Positions 10,501 through 20,389 of a stretch of DNA of 64,000 nucleotides are shown piece by piece. The notes beneath the pieces were generated by a model, which was not told the DNA's origin, searched no databases, and worked only from the letters and a program-made list of their open reading frames with translations. Each line of letters opens with the position of its first letter. The stretch's first letter is position 1. The position numbers and the translations under genes are program-made. The DNA is from Macrobrachium rosenbergii. Lineage: Eukaryota > Arthropoda > Malacostraca > Decapoda > Palaemonidae. The stretch covers positions 89,060,971-89,124,970 of the forward strand of contig NC_089743.1 in the NCBI RefSeq assembly GCF_040412425.1, read 5' to 3'.

Positions 10501-12499
10501 TTTCTTTATTTGGCACTACTGAAAAAATGTATTAATTTGGTATCTACTGTAGTGTGTTTAACCTCAGTATCCAAAATAAAGAAGTTTAAATGATTTTTAA
10601 AATGAGCAAAGAATAAATAAGTCACAATAATACCTTCCATGGAAAGTTGTGTGTAATATTTTGCATACAGAACTCTCAGTAAATTGCAATTTTAATTGTT
10701 CTAAAGGCTAATAGTATACTTTCTTTTTCCATTTCCAATATTTAATATTGTCATTTTGCATTCCAAATGGTAATGATGACAAATGCTGGTAACTGTGCAG
10801 TATAATACAGTAGGAACATTTAATTTAAGAGATAGTTTACAATATCATAGTGAAACAAAAATACAGTTGAAAAAAGAACCGGCAGAAAAATCCTCAAATA
10901 CACCAATCATGATATTCATTGCATGAATTGGCAACATGGACTTTCGAGAACATTGCCAGATGACACTTACATGTACTGTTGTCCAAAAGATTATGGAAAG
11001 TATTGGAGAATTATTTCGAGTGAATGCATCAGGGAAAAATCTTTATATAGCATAAATAGTATCAAAATGGTCATGTTTTCATTTATGTATTACTTTACTG
11101 TAGACCTTGGTCTGATTCTGTGAATAATTATGGATATTTTGAAGTCCTTAGATTTACATATGTAAACAATTGGTAGAATGTGAAAATTAAAGGTGAAAAA
11201 AGAGAGACTCAGAATTGAAATATGTTAGGCTCTTGAAACACTAAAGCTTAAGAAGAAGTACATTGCTCAAGTTTAGTCAAGGTAAGTTAAAATGCATGTT
11301 TCTGTAATTTTAAGATAACCTAATTTTAGCTGCTATATCATGAGTACCAAGCCTAAGTAATGTAGAGATATTAATTGTGTATTACAGTACTTCTGTACAG
11401 TGGATCCCGGTCACAACTTCTTTTATTCAAGACCTCTCACATGTCCAGGGATGTATATGACATCTCTCTCTAATTCTTAATGGTTTGTGCTATTGCACAG
11501 CCAAATGTAAGGTCTGTGTTCCTCTCCCATACGTAAACAGTTTGTGTATTTCCACTAATGTGTATCAGTTTCCCTTAATAATAACATTTCTGTGCTCATT
11601 TGTATTTAGTATGTGAATTTTGTTTTTACTAATATGTAATCAACATCAAATTCAACATGGGTATCATTTGGGAGTTGGAGCTTCACTTGCATTCTTGATA
11701 TTGAGTGGTGTAAGTTGATATAATTGAAATCTGTTAAATGGAATTACCGTAAGAAATATGTATAATAATGGGTTTTGTGTAAAGAAACATTGTTAAAGGT
11801 TACTGTTTTACAGTAATTTCTAAAGCTGTTTTAATGAATGTTTTCAGTGTTCTTTTTCTTTTACAGGTAATAAAGATTATTGTGGAAGAAATTACACCTG
11901 CAACTAAAATACTTGATTACATTGAAACTTCTGTAGTTAACAGAAGCAAAGTTGGATTACTCGTAACCAGAAACTATATGTTTAGGCTTTTATCCAGAAT
12001 TCCTAGAGACTCCTGGATCTTTGGTGTTCCATGGTTTACAACTGTGGAAAGAATCTTAAATGATCCATATTTTGTTGATTATAACTTTCTCAGCCACAAA
12101 AACTTTGATTTGAGTTATGCTTTGTTTGTTGGGAATACAGTAAAGAATGAAAAATGGCACCAGAGTGTCAGCCGGCAAATAATTAAAAGTGGAGTTTACA
12201 GTGCTTCAGAGACAGAATACATTTCTACCATACTGGGCCCAGTATTTGACTCTGCCATTGTTGCCTCCTACATTGGAACATGGCTTACAAACAAGAACAT
12301 TTCAGTGAAGGCTTTTCAGAGGAGATTATCCTGGGAGTCATCAATGTGGGCTGGCATGTCAGGTCTCTTGAAAATTGATGAGTCTCTTAAACGTGATTAT
12401 AACTCTTATCTAAGTTTGCATCTTAAAAACAATATAACTGGGCAGTTTCTGCATTATCCATCCGGAGAATGGCAAGCTTTAAATAATTTGGCTATTTGA
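1507..12499 (+). CDS. unrecognised extracellular-type protein, spliced, C-terminal part (gene-level entry)
   Basis: Three exons (1507-1598, 5778-5879, 11867-12499) have canonical AG/GT borders and compatible phases (entering phase 1, then 0, then 0), giving about 274 continuous residues to a TGA stop. The protein alternates short hydrophobic strands with amphipathic helices: VLMLVNS, VGLLVTRN and WIFGVPWF look like buried strands. It carries five NxS/T sequons (NKT, NIT, NRS, NIS, NIT) and no transmembrane segment in the visible part, which suggests a secreted or luminal domain. The order of strands and the PSS...A...LI.Q motif recall type-1 periplasmic-binding-like (ANF receptor) ligand-binding domains; that is a weak, pattern-level resemblance. 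The N terminus lies upstream, possibly in the candidate exon 406-471 or outside the window. I do not recognise the family. Confidence 0.65.
1599..2340. other. intronic sequence, no feature seen
   Basis: T-rich DNA between the exon at 1507 and the structured element at 2341. Two hydrophobic open frames around 1853-2314 overlap in different frames, are rich in Phe/Leu/Val as expected from T-rich DNA, and have no splice context supporting them. Confidence 0.5.
2341..2761. repeat. structured inverted-repeat element with three hairpins
   Basis: The ends are inverted: AAGTAAAAAATGCGCCG on the left, and on the right a run from CCGGCGC to CCTTTTAC, followed by TACAGAAAACT, the complement of AGTTTTCTGTA at 2379. 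Inside are a CGCCGAA/TTCGGCG hairpin (2354-2372), a near-palindrome CCACCGAAA...TTTCGGTGG (2415-2443) and a perfect 27-bp stem (2563-2589 with 2636-2662) around a 46-base loop. No coding frame is evident. It behaves like a MITE, and from memory closely related sequence is common in decapod genomes; that should be checked. Confidence 0.7.
2760..3960 (+). pseudogene. Jockey-type LINE relic: endonuclease and start of RT
   Basis: Plus-strand frames show a degraded apurinic-like endonuclease. ICGDCIAKHNDWL stands where non-LTR elements have GDFNAHH, followed by EEPTHISGSSLDLIFTD and the closing GTSDH motif (about 3165-3390). After frameshifts, the linker toward the reverse transcriptase follows (SSIPPLLNDSRLVTGPREKAELL, 3780-3850). 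The catalytic Asn of GDFN is lost and stop codons break the frame, so this is inactive. A related fragment on the minus strand lies at 28040-29700. It sits in an intron of the plus-strand gene in sense orientation. Confidence 0.75.
3961..4418. other. intronic sequence, no feature seen
   Basis: No coding frame with supporting motifs and no clear inverted repeat. The open frames on both strands between 3827 and 4392 overlap each other and look like chance. Confidence 0.45.
4419..4772. repeat. Tigger-like MITE (TATTCGCG family)
   Basis: A 354-bp element starting CAGAAAACCCCCCGTATTCGCG and ending in the complement-type sequence CGCGAATATGAGGGGTTCGCTG, flanked by TA on each side. The interior includes the shared block ...CTGTGGAACATAT... 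and TTTTTAGAGGGGTTTTAAG. The same family is nested at 54922-55263 and forms the outer element at 32839-34897. Confidence 0.75.
4775..5777. other. intronic sequence, no feature seen
   Basis: AT-rich intron between the MITE and the exon at 5778. I see no repeat ends, no convincing exon and no structured element here. Confidence 0.45.
5778..5879 (+). CDS. exon of unrecognised plus-strand gene
   Basis: Acceptor TTTTGTCACAG and donor GAG/GTAAGT frame exactly 34 codons in phase 0 at both ends. The product includes a buried strand (GMVLMLVNS), a helix-like stretch (HEQLNQIQSMK) and a sequon (NIT). Short conserved-looking coding between two strong splice sites supports a true exon. Confidence 0.7.
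6095..7360 (+). pseudogene. DIRS reverse transcriptase and RNase H relic
   Basis: The RT palm begins with ISVDMQDAYFHIPI, followed by SCKFLRFVFAGKV and the catalytic box YLDD (near 6375). These are the hallmark blocks of DIRS-type RT. After a frame change, the thumb segment IPYLGMKID follows (about 6510). The RNase H part shows FALFSDSSVTGWG (about 6850) and the later FIAGKDNVLVDQLSRRG (about 7160-7210). The YLDD aspartates are intact, but at least three frame changes make the gene non-functional. Confidence 0.8.
7916..8750 (+). pseudogene. DIRS tyrosine recombinase relic
   Basis: The segment ALATAKRVSEL (about 8158-8190) carries the first catalytic Arg of tyrosine recombinases. NIHSVRAVAKSF (about 8550) gives the H-x-x-R box and FASHYLKDE (about 8655) the nucleophile Tyr, so all key residues can still be read. 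The frame is broken by stops and by a 59-bp tandem duplication just upstream (8017-8134), which is not a multiple of three. In DIRS elements this enzyme integrates a circular cDNA intermediate and leaves no target duplication. Confidence 0.75.
8017..8134. repeat. 59-bp direct tandem duplication
   Basis: Two adjacent copies (8017-8075 and 8076-8134), identical as far as I can read, each starting AAAACTTTTATCTGCAG. The event lies inside the recombinase relic and shifts its frame, so it happened in, or doomed, this copy. Confidence 0.85.
9140..9475. repeat. DIRS terminal repeat with internal inverted arms
   Basis: Arms at about 9203-9246 and 9418-9462 are inverted relative to each other (TTATTATTTGGATACTTAC against GTAAGTATCCAAATAATAA). 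Between them lies the GACCCCACCC block that corresponds to GCCCCGCCCA in the other copies. A further copy of GCTAACTTTAACAG precedes it at 9150. This is the right boundary of the DIRS copy at 6050-9475. Confidence 0.65.
9476..11866. other. intronic sequence, no feature seen
   Basis: AT-rich DNA up to the terminal exon. Phase 0 on both flanking exons means no missing exon is required here. Open frames are short and unsupported, and no repeat ends were recognised. Confidence 0.5.
11867..12499 (+). CDS. terminal exon of unrecognised plus-strand gene
   Basis: A strong acceptor (TTCTTTTTCTTTTACAG) opens 210 codons in phase 0, ending in TGA at 12497-12499. This is the longest clean coding block on the plus strand. 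It contains VIKIIVEEITPATK, VGLLVTRNYMF, WIFGVPWFTTVE and the C-terminal SGEWQALNNLAI, with sequons NRS, NIS and NIT. There is no transmembrane helix or C-terminal retention signal. Tryptophan is frequent (six), as in folded extracellular domains. Family unknown; a truncated type-1 periplasmic-binding-like fold is one possibility. Confidence 0.75.
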   Translation, partial: VIKIIVEEITPATKILDYIETSVVNRSKVGLLVTRNYMFRLLSRIPRDSWIFGVPWFTTVERILNDPYFVDYNFLSHKNFDLSYALFVGNTVKNEKWHQSVSRQIIKSGVYSASETEYISTILGPVFDSAIVASYIGTWLTNKNISVKAFQRRLSWESSMWAGMSGLLKIDESLKRDYNSYLSLHLKNNITGQFLHYPSGEWQALNNLAI

Positions 12500-12764
12500 A
12501 ACTATGCTACTTTTGGTCTCAATGTATATACTGTAGTCTGAATTTAATTCCCATTAATTATTACTGGTGAATAGCTGATATTGGAGTTTTGCTAAAAATA
12601 ATTTTAATGTTGGAACATGTTTTATTTGCACATAATTTCTTTCTAACCATAACTTGCAGTGAAGTTTTTATAAGTCAGCTGATAGTGCTTTAGCCTTCAA
12701 CCTGTACACTGTCCTTATAATGTAGTAGACAGAAAATACCAGGAAGGGATGAAAAAAATAACAT

Positions 12765-12872
12765 TCATTATTGACCAGTTTACATAAAAAATCACTTAAT
12801 CTAAGATGACAGTAGTTATCATTATTGACCAGTTTACATGAAAAATCACTTAATCTAAGATGAAATTAGTTA
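12765..12872. repeat. 54-bp tandem duplication
   Basis: Two near-identical adjacent copies starting TCATTATTGACCAG (12765 and 12819), differing by only a few bases over the unit. It lies in the likely 3' UTR or downstream flank of the plus-strand gene. Confidence 0.8.
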
Positions 12873-14399
12873 AAGAGAAAAAATGCATTGCTAACCTAAA
12901 TTCTTTCCTTGCATATGCTGTCATTTATGCAAGTTCTACTCATGGAAAAGAAAGAGTTCAATTAAAAAGAGAAAAAGATATTTTATCTGAAAAAATCTGG
13001 AAAATTAAGAAATTTTCAAAACTATTTTGCACATAAAAACTACTGTAGTTCTATGCTTTGATTAAAAGTGTCAACATACATATTTATCAGGTATGTAAAG
13101 AATACTCTACCATTACCCTAGAGAGTTACATGGGTGTAGGTGTCTCAAGAGATGAATGAATAGTTATCAGGTTATGTGATCTTGTTTTTGGCCTGATTTA
13201 CAGTGTTACTTTTCACAACTTCAGCTGGTAGGTTTTCGAAAATAAGGCTATTTTAATATGATGAAAATCCCACAACTGGTGTAGAACCTTTTTAGTTCCA
13301 AGTTCCATCCATTGGAATTAGTATGGGTAGATTCTTTTCGTCTGTTATGTATGCCTTTGAATATTTTCAGTGCTTCTGGTAAATGACCTCTTCAATGGTG
13401 CTTTTTTAGAGTAAAATTGGGGCAAGGCATTCTGCTATTAATCTTAAATCTTTTTGTTTCCTTCCTCGGGGATGGTAACCAGAGTAGCATACTGAAAGTG
13501 GAATCTTCCTAGTGCATCGTATAAAATTAGTGTTAACATTTCATAGTAGGAAGTTGACATTTAATGTATCATACTTTTATGGGCCTTTCTTTTCACCTTT
13601 ACATTGCTTACAAGGATACGACTCAATCTTTCTTAATACTGTAATAACCTTCTATCTCCTTGCCAAGTAGGTAATGCTGAGCATCCTTTTTGCAGCCTGT
13701 GTACATGACTGCATTTAACTTAGTTGAATAACATCAACCATTATACTGAATGTTCACCATTTCCTTTCGGTCTTGCAGCTGTTTTACTGATGTACCATTA
13801 TTGGCACTGATATCCATTTCTGTCAATAGCAAACTTGCTTAGCTAGTCAGTTCTAATAATGCAAAGTTTGTTTGTTGAAATGAAATGCTACCAGTTCTAA
13901 TAATGTAAAGTTTCTGTATTGATGTAAAATGCTGAAGTATTTAATCCCACAACTCGATCACACCTGCAACATTCCAAAATAAAAAATTTCAGGATGTCAC
14001 TTGATATGGTTATTTAATTTATGTACAGAAGTTGCGTGGAGACTTTAGCTGTAGTTTTGGTGGCTTCCATGTAGCATTTTCCACGGTGACGTCAGTCTCT
14101 TACATGTACAGAGAAGTGTTCCCTGCCTTGAAAATTTTATTGGAATTTCATAGATCCCATTTAAATTTTTGTTTTATGTTAAATCATTATGTGATAAGTA
14201 CAATATTAAAGCTCTGCTGTAATCATTCTGACATGATTTATTCCATATTAACGTAATGCTATATGTACCAGTGGATAATTCTATACCTGACCAGATTCTC
14301 AACCAGCATAACTGCAACCATATGCCAATTTTTAACCTAGAGTTCCGTATTGAATTTTTAGTGTTATATAATTCAGTAAGTACTCCTATTTTTCAGATA

Positions 14400-14715
14400 T
14401 TATTTTTTGAAAAGTATCAAAAACTATGTACATGGTTGTGATTTTATAAACTGACCATTTCTTAGTAGCCAAGTCAGATGGCAGGCTAGCCTATGGTATC
14501 ACTAGACAATCCCATAACATAGCTGGTTAGGAACTATCTTGTGAGGTATTTCATTGGTTATGTTGGTAGGTAAGAGAATCTTTTTTTTGAAAAGTAATGA
14601 GAAATATGCATTGTACATGGTCTTACTTTTGTAAACAGACATTATCAAGCCAAAGTAGTCAGGAGTCAGGTCAGCTTGTATTACCAATAGATAATTCAGT
14701 AGCACATCTGGTTAT
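14400..14715. repeat. diverged direct duplication, about 185-bp period
   Basis: Blocks near 14400-14530 and 14585-14715 share TTTTTTGAAAAGTA, GTACATGGT, AAACAGACATT/AAACTGACCATT, GTAGCCAAGTCAG/GTAGTCAGGAGTCAG and CTGGTTA in the same order. Divergence is high, so this is an old local duplication. Confidence 0.55.
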
Positions 14716-16586
14716 TAGCCTGAGGGTAACAGTGGTTAATTGTGTATTTATGAGTAGCCTGTTTCTGGAATTGTATGTGTAACCACTTCAGTTTTGTTTA
14801 ATAACCACCAATGCCAGTGGTAACTGCCGAACTTACCCAACCACAAAATTTAAGAAAGTTTTGTGATTATAATACCCTGGTCAACATGTCAGTTTTATTA
14901 GATTTTCAACATTCATAGGAAAACATGATGTAATATATTTGGAAAATTAAAAAAAAACATTAAAAACTTTTCATAATTAGCATGATGCTTACTACTTTAG
15001 TCCAGATTGGCACTGTGACTTTGACATGGACTTGGAATTCCCATATGCCTGATGGATGTATCAGAAAACAAAATTTTGTGAGGGTTGTGTTTGTAGGACT
15101 TGTTCAGGAAATTCATTGTTACTAACTGGTAAGACTTTTGCATGTGATTATCTCAAACTGTGTATGTCTGAGGTTCCCTAAGGTTATAATAGAGTACAGT
15201 AGTTGAAGAACATTAGTCTGCTACAGGCACAAGTGTACATTTTGCATTTGTAAAATCATGGCCAGGCTTGAATGTATTCATAGTATGGTACAATGTATAT
15301 CTATGGTGTATAGTGTACATAACTGCTATAAACTTTATTTTACTGCCCTTGTGTATACTGTGCTGTACTTTTAGAGTCATTTTGATTTGAACGCTCATTA
15401 TTTACAAATTAAAATTTTACTCTTAAAGTTTGTCTTGTGTGCACCACCATTAATTGCCAATTTCCTTAATATTTTTGTCACTGCATCTTGAAGATAAAGT
15501 GTATTGACAGTTGAATTTAACTTATTAAAACTGATAATGAATTTAGCAACATTTCAGCAAGTTGACATTGGTATGCAAACAAGCCTAGGCTATGTCGCTC
15601 CAGCCATGATTCACATTATATATTTTATGTTAGCCTGTATTGCAGGAAGACTGCACATTATACAAGATTTTAAGAAATACAACAAAGCATCTTAGCTATT
15701 AGTCAGAACAAGTAAAGTGAAATGTAATATGTCATAACACTTTTTCTGTCATCATCATTGCCTCCAATACCTTGGGATGCAGAGCCCCTTAGAAAAAATC
15801 TCTGGGTCACAGGCACTACTATATACTGTATAATTCAACCAGGGGTTGTGTGAAGGACTTGTCCAAGCCATCTCAATCTCCTTATTATCTCCTCTACATG
15901 TAAAACTAAGATAATATCTCATATTTTATCATTTATAACTCTACCTTGCCATCTGACCCCTAATTTTCTTCTCATATTTATAGTCCATAGTTTTACCATG
16001 ATTCAAGTTTGTCTACCAGTTCAGTACACATTGTAGTAGACTTGTTTGTAATGTTATTTTTGTTTGTAGTTTTAGTCTGAGTTTGATTTCCAGATCTAAT
16101 TTATCCTGCCCATTGTGATTTGTCTCCTTTTTTTTTAGCTCATTGTTTGATGTATCTTTAGTCTTTTACTGAATTCCAACACAAAAGAACTTGTACCAGA
16201 TGTCATGTTCCAAAATTTTTTTTTTTTCCAATTTCTTTATACATACAGTGCCCTCGTTACTACTTCTGTTTGATTTATTGAGTCCCATCTGTAGATATAT
16301 GATCCATTCTGTTAGCATGTTAGCATGCTTTGTGAATCGTGGTGTTTTTCTTATTAAAACTGCATAATGTGCATATTTGAAGTCTTCAAGTTTATATCAC
16401 TACAATTTAACATCTTCCATCTCTGAGCACTATTCATTTGAAAATGTAAGAAAGACAAACAGCAAACCCTTGTGTTTTCCTGTGGAATTTGTATGGTTTA
16501 GAAAAGATACCTGACTCAACACCTGCCTCAAAGCAGCAAACGGAACTCCCATCTGCACATATGGCACAACAATCCGGACTATCTCA

Positions 16587-17853
16587 ATGCTGGGATGTGG
16601 ATACCACTGGCCCTTCGTCATCACAGAGATAAAGTTCTCCCTGATGGGCGTAGATTTCCTAGGGCACCACAGACTTCTGGTTGACGTCGCAAGACAACGC
16701 CTCCTCGACACAGGAACCTGTCACTCCCGTCAGCTCTCCACCGGACCTGGAATGCCCGTCATCTGCTCCACAGCCCCCAATGGCTATATGTCCCTCCTAC
16801 AGGAGTTCCCGGACGTATTCAAACCAAAGCTACGCCAGTCACCTGGGGCTTCAGCAAAGCACGGCATCTTCCATCATATCACCACGACGGGCCCACCGAC
16901 CCATGCCAAGTTCTGACGACTGTCCCCCCTAAAAGTTACAAGACGCCAAACGGGCCTTTGCAGAGTTGGAATGGATGGGCGTCTGTAAAAAAGTATCAAG
17001 CCCATGGGCTTCTCCCCTCCACATGGTAAAGAAATCTGATGGTTCATGGAGGCCTTGCGGGGACTATCAGCATTTGAATTTACTGACAACACCAGACCAC
17101 TATCCCCTCCCTAACATGGAAGACCTGACGGTTGCCCTCCACGGAGCAAAGATTTTCTCCAAGATGGACCTGCTGAAGTCATACTTCAAGTCCTTGTGCA
17201 TCCTGACGACATCCCAAAGATTGCCATCATCATGCCCTTCGGGACTTATACATTTTCTTATTCTACCTTCAGTCTCAGGAACACAGGTGCCCATTCCAGC
17301 GCCTGATGGACACCATCTCGGGGATCTGCCTTTCTGCATCTGCTACGTCGATAACATTCTCACCTTCTCCAGGTCCCTGGAGGGACACCTTCGCCATGTC
17401 CTCGCCATCCTGAAATGTCTGCAGGACAGCAGACTAGTCATCAGGTTCGACAAATGCATTTTCAGGAAAGAAAAAGTAGACTTCCTCAGCCACAAGATTT
17501 ACCCAGCAGGAGTGGGCCCCACGGCCTCTAAATTAAAAGCTATAGAGAATTTCCCAAAACCACAAACCATTAAGGCCCTTCAGGAATTTCTCAGGATGAT
17601 AAACTGCTACTGGAGTTTCGTCACAGACGTCGACTGCACTATGTACCCCCTGACGTCAATCCTGAAGGGCAAGCCAAAAACACTGACCTGGGAGGCTCCG
17701 CAGCAGCAGGCATTCATTGAAACAAAGAGAGCCCTCTCCAGTGCCACTACCTTGACTCACCACAACCCTGCAGCTGGCCTCAGACTGACAACGGATGCCA
17801 GCAACATCGCCTGCGGCGCAGTACTCGAGCAACTAGTGAACGGCACCCCCTAA
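16587..17853 (+). pseudogene. Ty3/gypsy protease edge and reverse transcriptase relic
   Basis: The leading segment has LLQEFPDVFKPKL, the usual linker before RT in Ty3/gypsy. RT then shows the S-S-P-W-A-S-P-L motif, DGSWRPCGDYQHLN and FSKMDL with its catalytic Asp. After an internal frame disturbance comes the box read as YVDN, where the family has YxDD, so the last catalytic Asp is replaced. The thumb (DFLSHKIYPAGV) and RNase H entry (LTTDASNIACGAVL) follow in one open frame to 17853. Confidence 0.85.
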
Positions 17854-17870
17854 CCCTTGTCCTTCTTCAG

Positions 17871-18143
17871 TTGCAAGTTTTTGCCAGCAGAGACCTGCTA
17901 CAGTGCCTTCGACAGGGAGCTGCTGGCTATCTACCAGGCCATGAGACACTTCAGGTACCTGCTGGAAGGGACCAAATTCACATCGTAAAAGATCACAAAC
18001 CCTTGGTGCACGCATTTGCAAAGCTGGGAGATGTGTGGTCTGCAAGGCAACAGCGACACCTGACCGCCATCTCCGAGTTCGGGTGCATCATCAACTACAT
18101 CTCTGGCAGGAAGAACCCAGTAGCCAACGCCCTGCCGAGGTAG
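17871..18143 (+). pseudogene. Ty3/gypsy RNase H and connection relic
   Basis: A frame change at about 17850 moves the RNase H into another frame. Recognisable are VKDHKPLVHAF, RQQRHLTAISEF and the closing YISGRKNPVANALPR, which is the conserved end of gypsy RNase H before integrase. Confidence 0.75.
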
Positions 18144-18226
18144 AAATCAATTACCTTCACCTCGGCATCGACTACGAAGACCTGGCAAAAGAATAAGCAG
18201 CAGACCCAGAGACGGCAGACTACAGG

Positions 18227-19330
18227 ATGGCAGCAACAGCTCTTAAATGGGAAGACGTGCCCTTAGCACATTCAAACGCAACTCTCTTCTGTGACACCAG
18301 CACAGGCAGCCCCTGCCCCCTAGTACCTGCCTCGAGGAGGAAGCAGGTGTTCAACATAGTCCACGGTCTCTCCCATCCATCAGGGCACACAACGGCGCAC
18401 CTCATGACTGACAAGTTCGTCTGGCATGGCATCAACAAGGATGTCCAGCAGTGGGCAAGGAGCTGCATCCCATGCCAGGCGAGCAAAACGTCCCGGCACA
18501 CAGAGTCCGGGGTCGGCGACTTCCCCCAGCCTCGTCGGTGTTTCATCCACATTGACATCATCAGGCCTCTTCCACAGTCAGGAGGAGCCAGATACCTCCT
18601 GACAATCATAAACTGCTCCACCCGCTGACCCAAGGCAACCCCCATGGAGGAGGCATCAACAGCATCATGCGCAGAGACCCTTCTCTCCAGTTGGATCAGC
18701 TGTTTTGGAGTGCCAGACAGCATCACTATGGACAGGGGTCCAGCCTTCCTGTCAGAGCTCTGGGTCTCCTTGACACCTGATGGGTACAACACTACACAGC
18801 ACAATGGCCTACAACCCCGCAGCGAATGGCATGGTCGAGAGGGCGCACCGCTCTCTTAAGGCAGCTCTCATGGCACGTTGCACTGACAAGAGGGGGAAAG
18901 AACAGCTACCCTGGGTCCTGCTGGGTCTCCGCACCGCACCAAAGGCAAATGACGATGCCTTCCTTGCTGAGAAAGTCTATGGGGAGTGACTGGCTGTTCC
19001 TGGAGAATTCCTCCCGCCGTCGGCCAATGGCGCCGGCACCCCCTCCCGAGGTTGAGGGAACTTGCACCAAAGTTTGCACCCTGCCATAGGACCTTCACGA
19101 CAGAACCACCACCTACAGCCCACCCGCCTTAGACTCAGGCACCTACGTCTTTGTCAGGGTGGACACCCATTGGCTGCCCTTACCCAGACCCTACAGGGGG
19201 CCCCACTGAGTCGTCAGGCGGGCCGTCAAGGCTTACCTCCTTGACATCCATGGGCAGGAAGACTGGGTCACCATCGACAGACTAAAGCCGGCATTCCTGT
19301 TGGACAGCAAAGTACGCGAGGAAGTAGGCA
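18227..19330 (+). pseudogene. Ty3/gypsy integrase relic
   Basis: The zinc-binding region has H residues in SHPSGHTT and the pair CIPCQASK. The core shows HIDIIRPLP (first Asp), ITMDRGPAF (second Asp) and AYNPAANGMVERAHRSLK (catalytic Glu), so the DDE triad is readable across three frames. The end resembles the GPY/F module (PYRGPH, then EDWVTIDRLKPAFL near 19255-19300). Stop codons and frameshifts interrupt it at about 18628, 18859 and 18989. Confidence 0.8.
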
Positions 19331-19548
19331 GGTGCCCTAGAGGTCCCCCTCAGTACCTTCCCCGCAGACACACCCACTCCCCCACCAAAGTGGGGTCCAG
19401 GACGGCCCAGGGGACACACTGAGCCAACCCCAGATGTCGGTTCCACCCCATGCCCACAGTTCCCGAGGAGTAGGGGCTCACTCTAACTGCTTCAGCATTT
19501 GCGTGATGAATTTTGTTTCATCCAATAATTGCTCCTCTAATTATTGTC

Positions 19549-19900
19549 CAGGGGCAGGGGGGAGTATTTGTAGGGGCATCACATCGCCTCTCCATTCTTG
19601 TGTTTTGCTCTTCATACGTACATTAATCATGTCATATATGACTTGTTATTATTTCAGATTCTTTATGTATCTCATTGTATGCATCATTGTACGGCCTGTC
19701 CGCTGATATATATATCTGCCTTTTACATGTTCTGTAATGCATTATATATGTCTTTTTATGCCTGTTAACAAACACAACCTCTGTATGGACGCAGCGGGGG
19801 GCCTCAGGTCGCCCGCTACCTTTCCGTCCGCTTTCCGCATTATAAACACCTGCCGAGACAGTCTTTCACTTCTGACATTTCTTGAACCTCACAACCTCCA
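19549..19900 (+). repeat. polypurine tract and 3' LTR of the gypsy element
   Basis: A purine-rich tract (CCAGGGGCAGGGGGGAG, 19549-19564 region) is followed by TGTAGGGGCATC at 19569, which fits an LTR starting with TG. A TATA-like GATATATATATC lies at about 19704. The right end near 19900 is a guess, because no second LTR is present to compare and the next repeat begins there. Confidence 0.5.
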
Positions 19901-20095
19901 TTCATATTCTGTTTCTTCATCTTGCTATCGAACCTCTTGTAACATTTATTTCATAGTGCAACTGCAAGGTTTTCCTCCTGTTACACCTTTCAAACCTTTC
20001 TACTCCCAATTTCCATTTCAGTGTTGAATAACTCATAGGTCCCAGCACCTGGCCTTTGGCCTAAATTGTATGTTCCATTCCACCACTCTAAAGTT
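19901..20095 (+). repeat. interspersed repeat ending CTTTGGCCTAAATT (copy 1)
   Basis: Shares with 21466-21602 the ordered blocks TCCTGTTACACCTTT, CAATTTC, TTTCAG, CTCATAGGTCCCAGC and GCCTTTGGCCTAAATT, followed by an ATTCAAT-like tail. It looks like the 3' end of a LINE or a SINE, with the tail as the priming end. No internal promoter boxes were identified. Confidence 0.6.
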
Positions 20096-20140
20096 AATTG
20101 CAAGCTTCTGTTTGTGACATTAAAACTAAAATTTTTTTAC

Positions 20141-20325
20141 ATATACAGGTTCCCAATCCCCTATCCGAAACCCATGGGGGAAATCTGCGTTTTGGTTTTT
20201 GGATTTTTTTGGAATTCGGAACTAAATAAGGTTGTTGTAAATACAGAAGCACATTTCATTTCCCACAATCACATTCCATAAAACTAAAAAATATACATCA
20301 TCAATAAGAACCGTAATTTGCATAT
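20141..20325. repeat. partial MITE (CAGGTTCCCAATCCCC end)
   Basis: One terminus, TACAGGTTCCCAATCCCC with an internal palindromic purine/pyrimidine run (GGTTTTTGGATTTTTTTGG), resembles Tigger-like ends. No matching right end was found before the fold-back element, so it is truncated or interrupted. Confidence 0.45.
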
Positions 20326-20389
20326 ACAGTATACTCGTGTATCTTCTACTCCTTAAAATTTTGTCCCAAAACGCGATTTCATCACATAC

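Larger units (their letters stand above)
12500..16430. other. 3' flank and intergenic DNA; small duplications only
   Basis: The first part presumably holds the 3' UTR of the plus-strand gene; an AATAAA at about 13978 is one candidate poly(A) signal among several. A 54-bp direct duplication lies at 12765-12872 and a diverged copy of about 130 bp at 14400-14530/14585-14715. Otherwise I see no gene, repeat end or RNA. Confidence 0.5.
16440..19900 (+). mobile_element. Ty3/gypsy LTR retrotransposon, degenerate, 5' end missing
   Basis: Plus-strand pol order is protease edge, RT, RNase H, integrase and a GPY/F-like tail, followed by a polypurine tract and an LTR start. No gag and no 5' LTR are recognisable upstream. 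GC content is clearly higher than the surrounding DNA, as often seen for intact-codon gypsy pol in AT-rich hosts. At least five frame changes or stops separate the domains, so the copy is dead. Confidence 0.85.
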
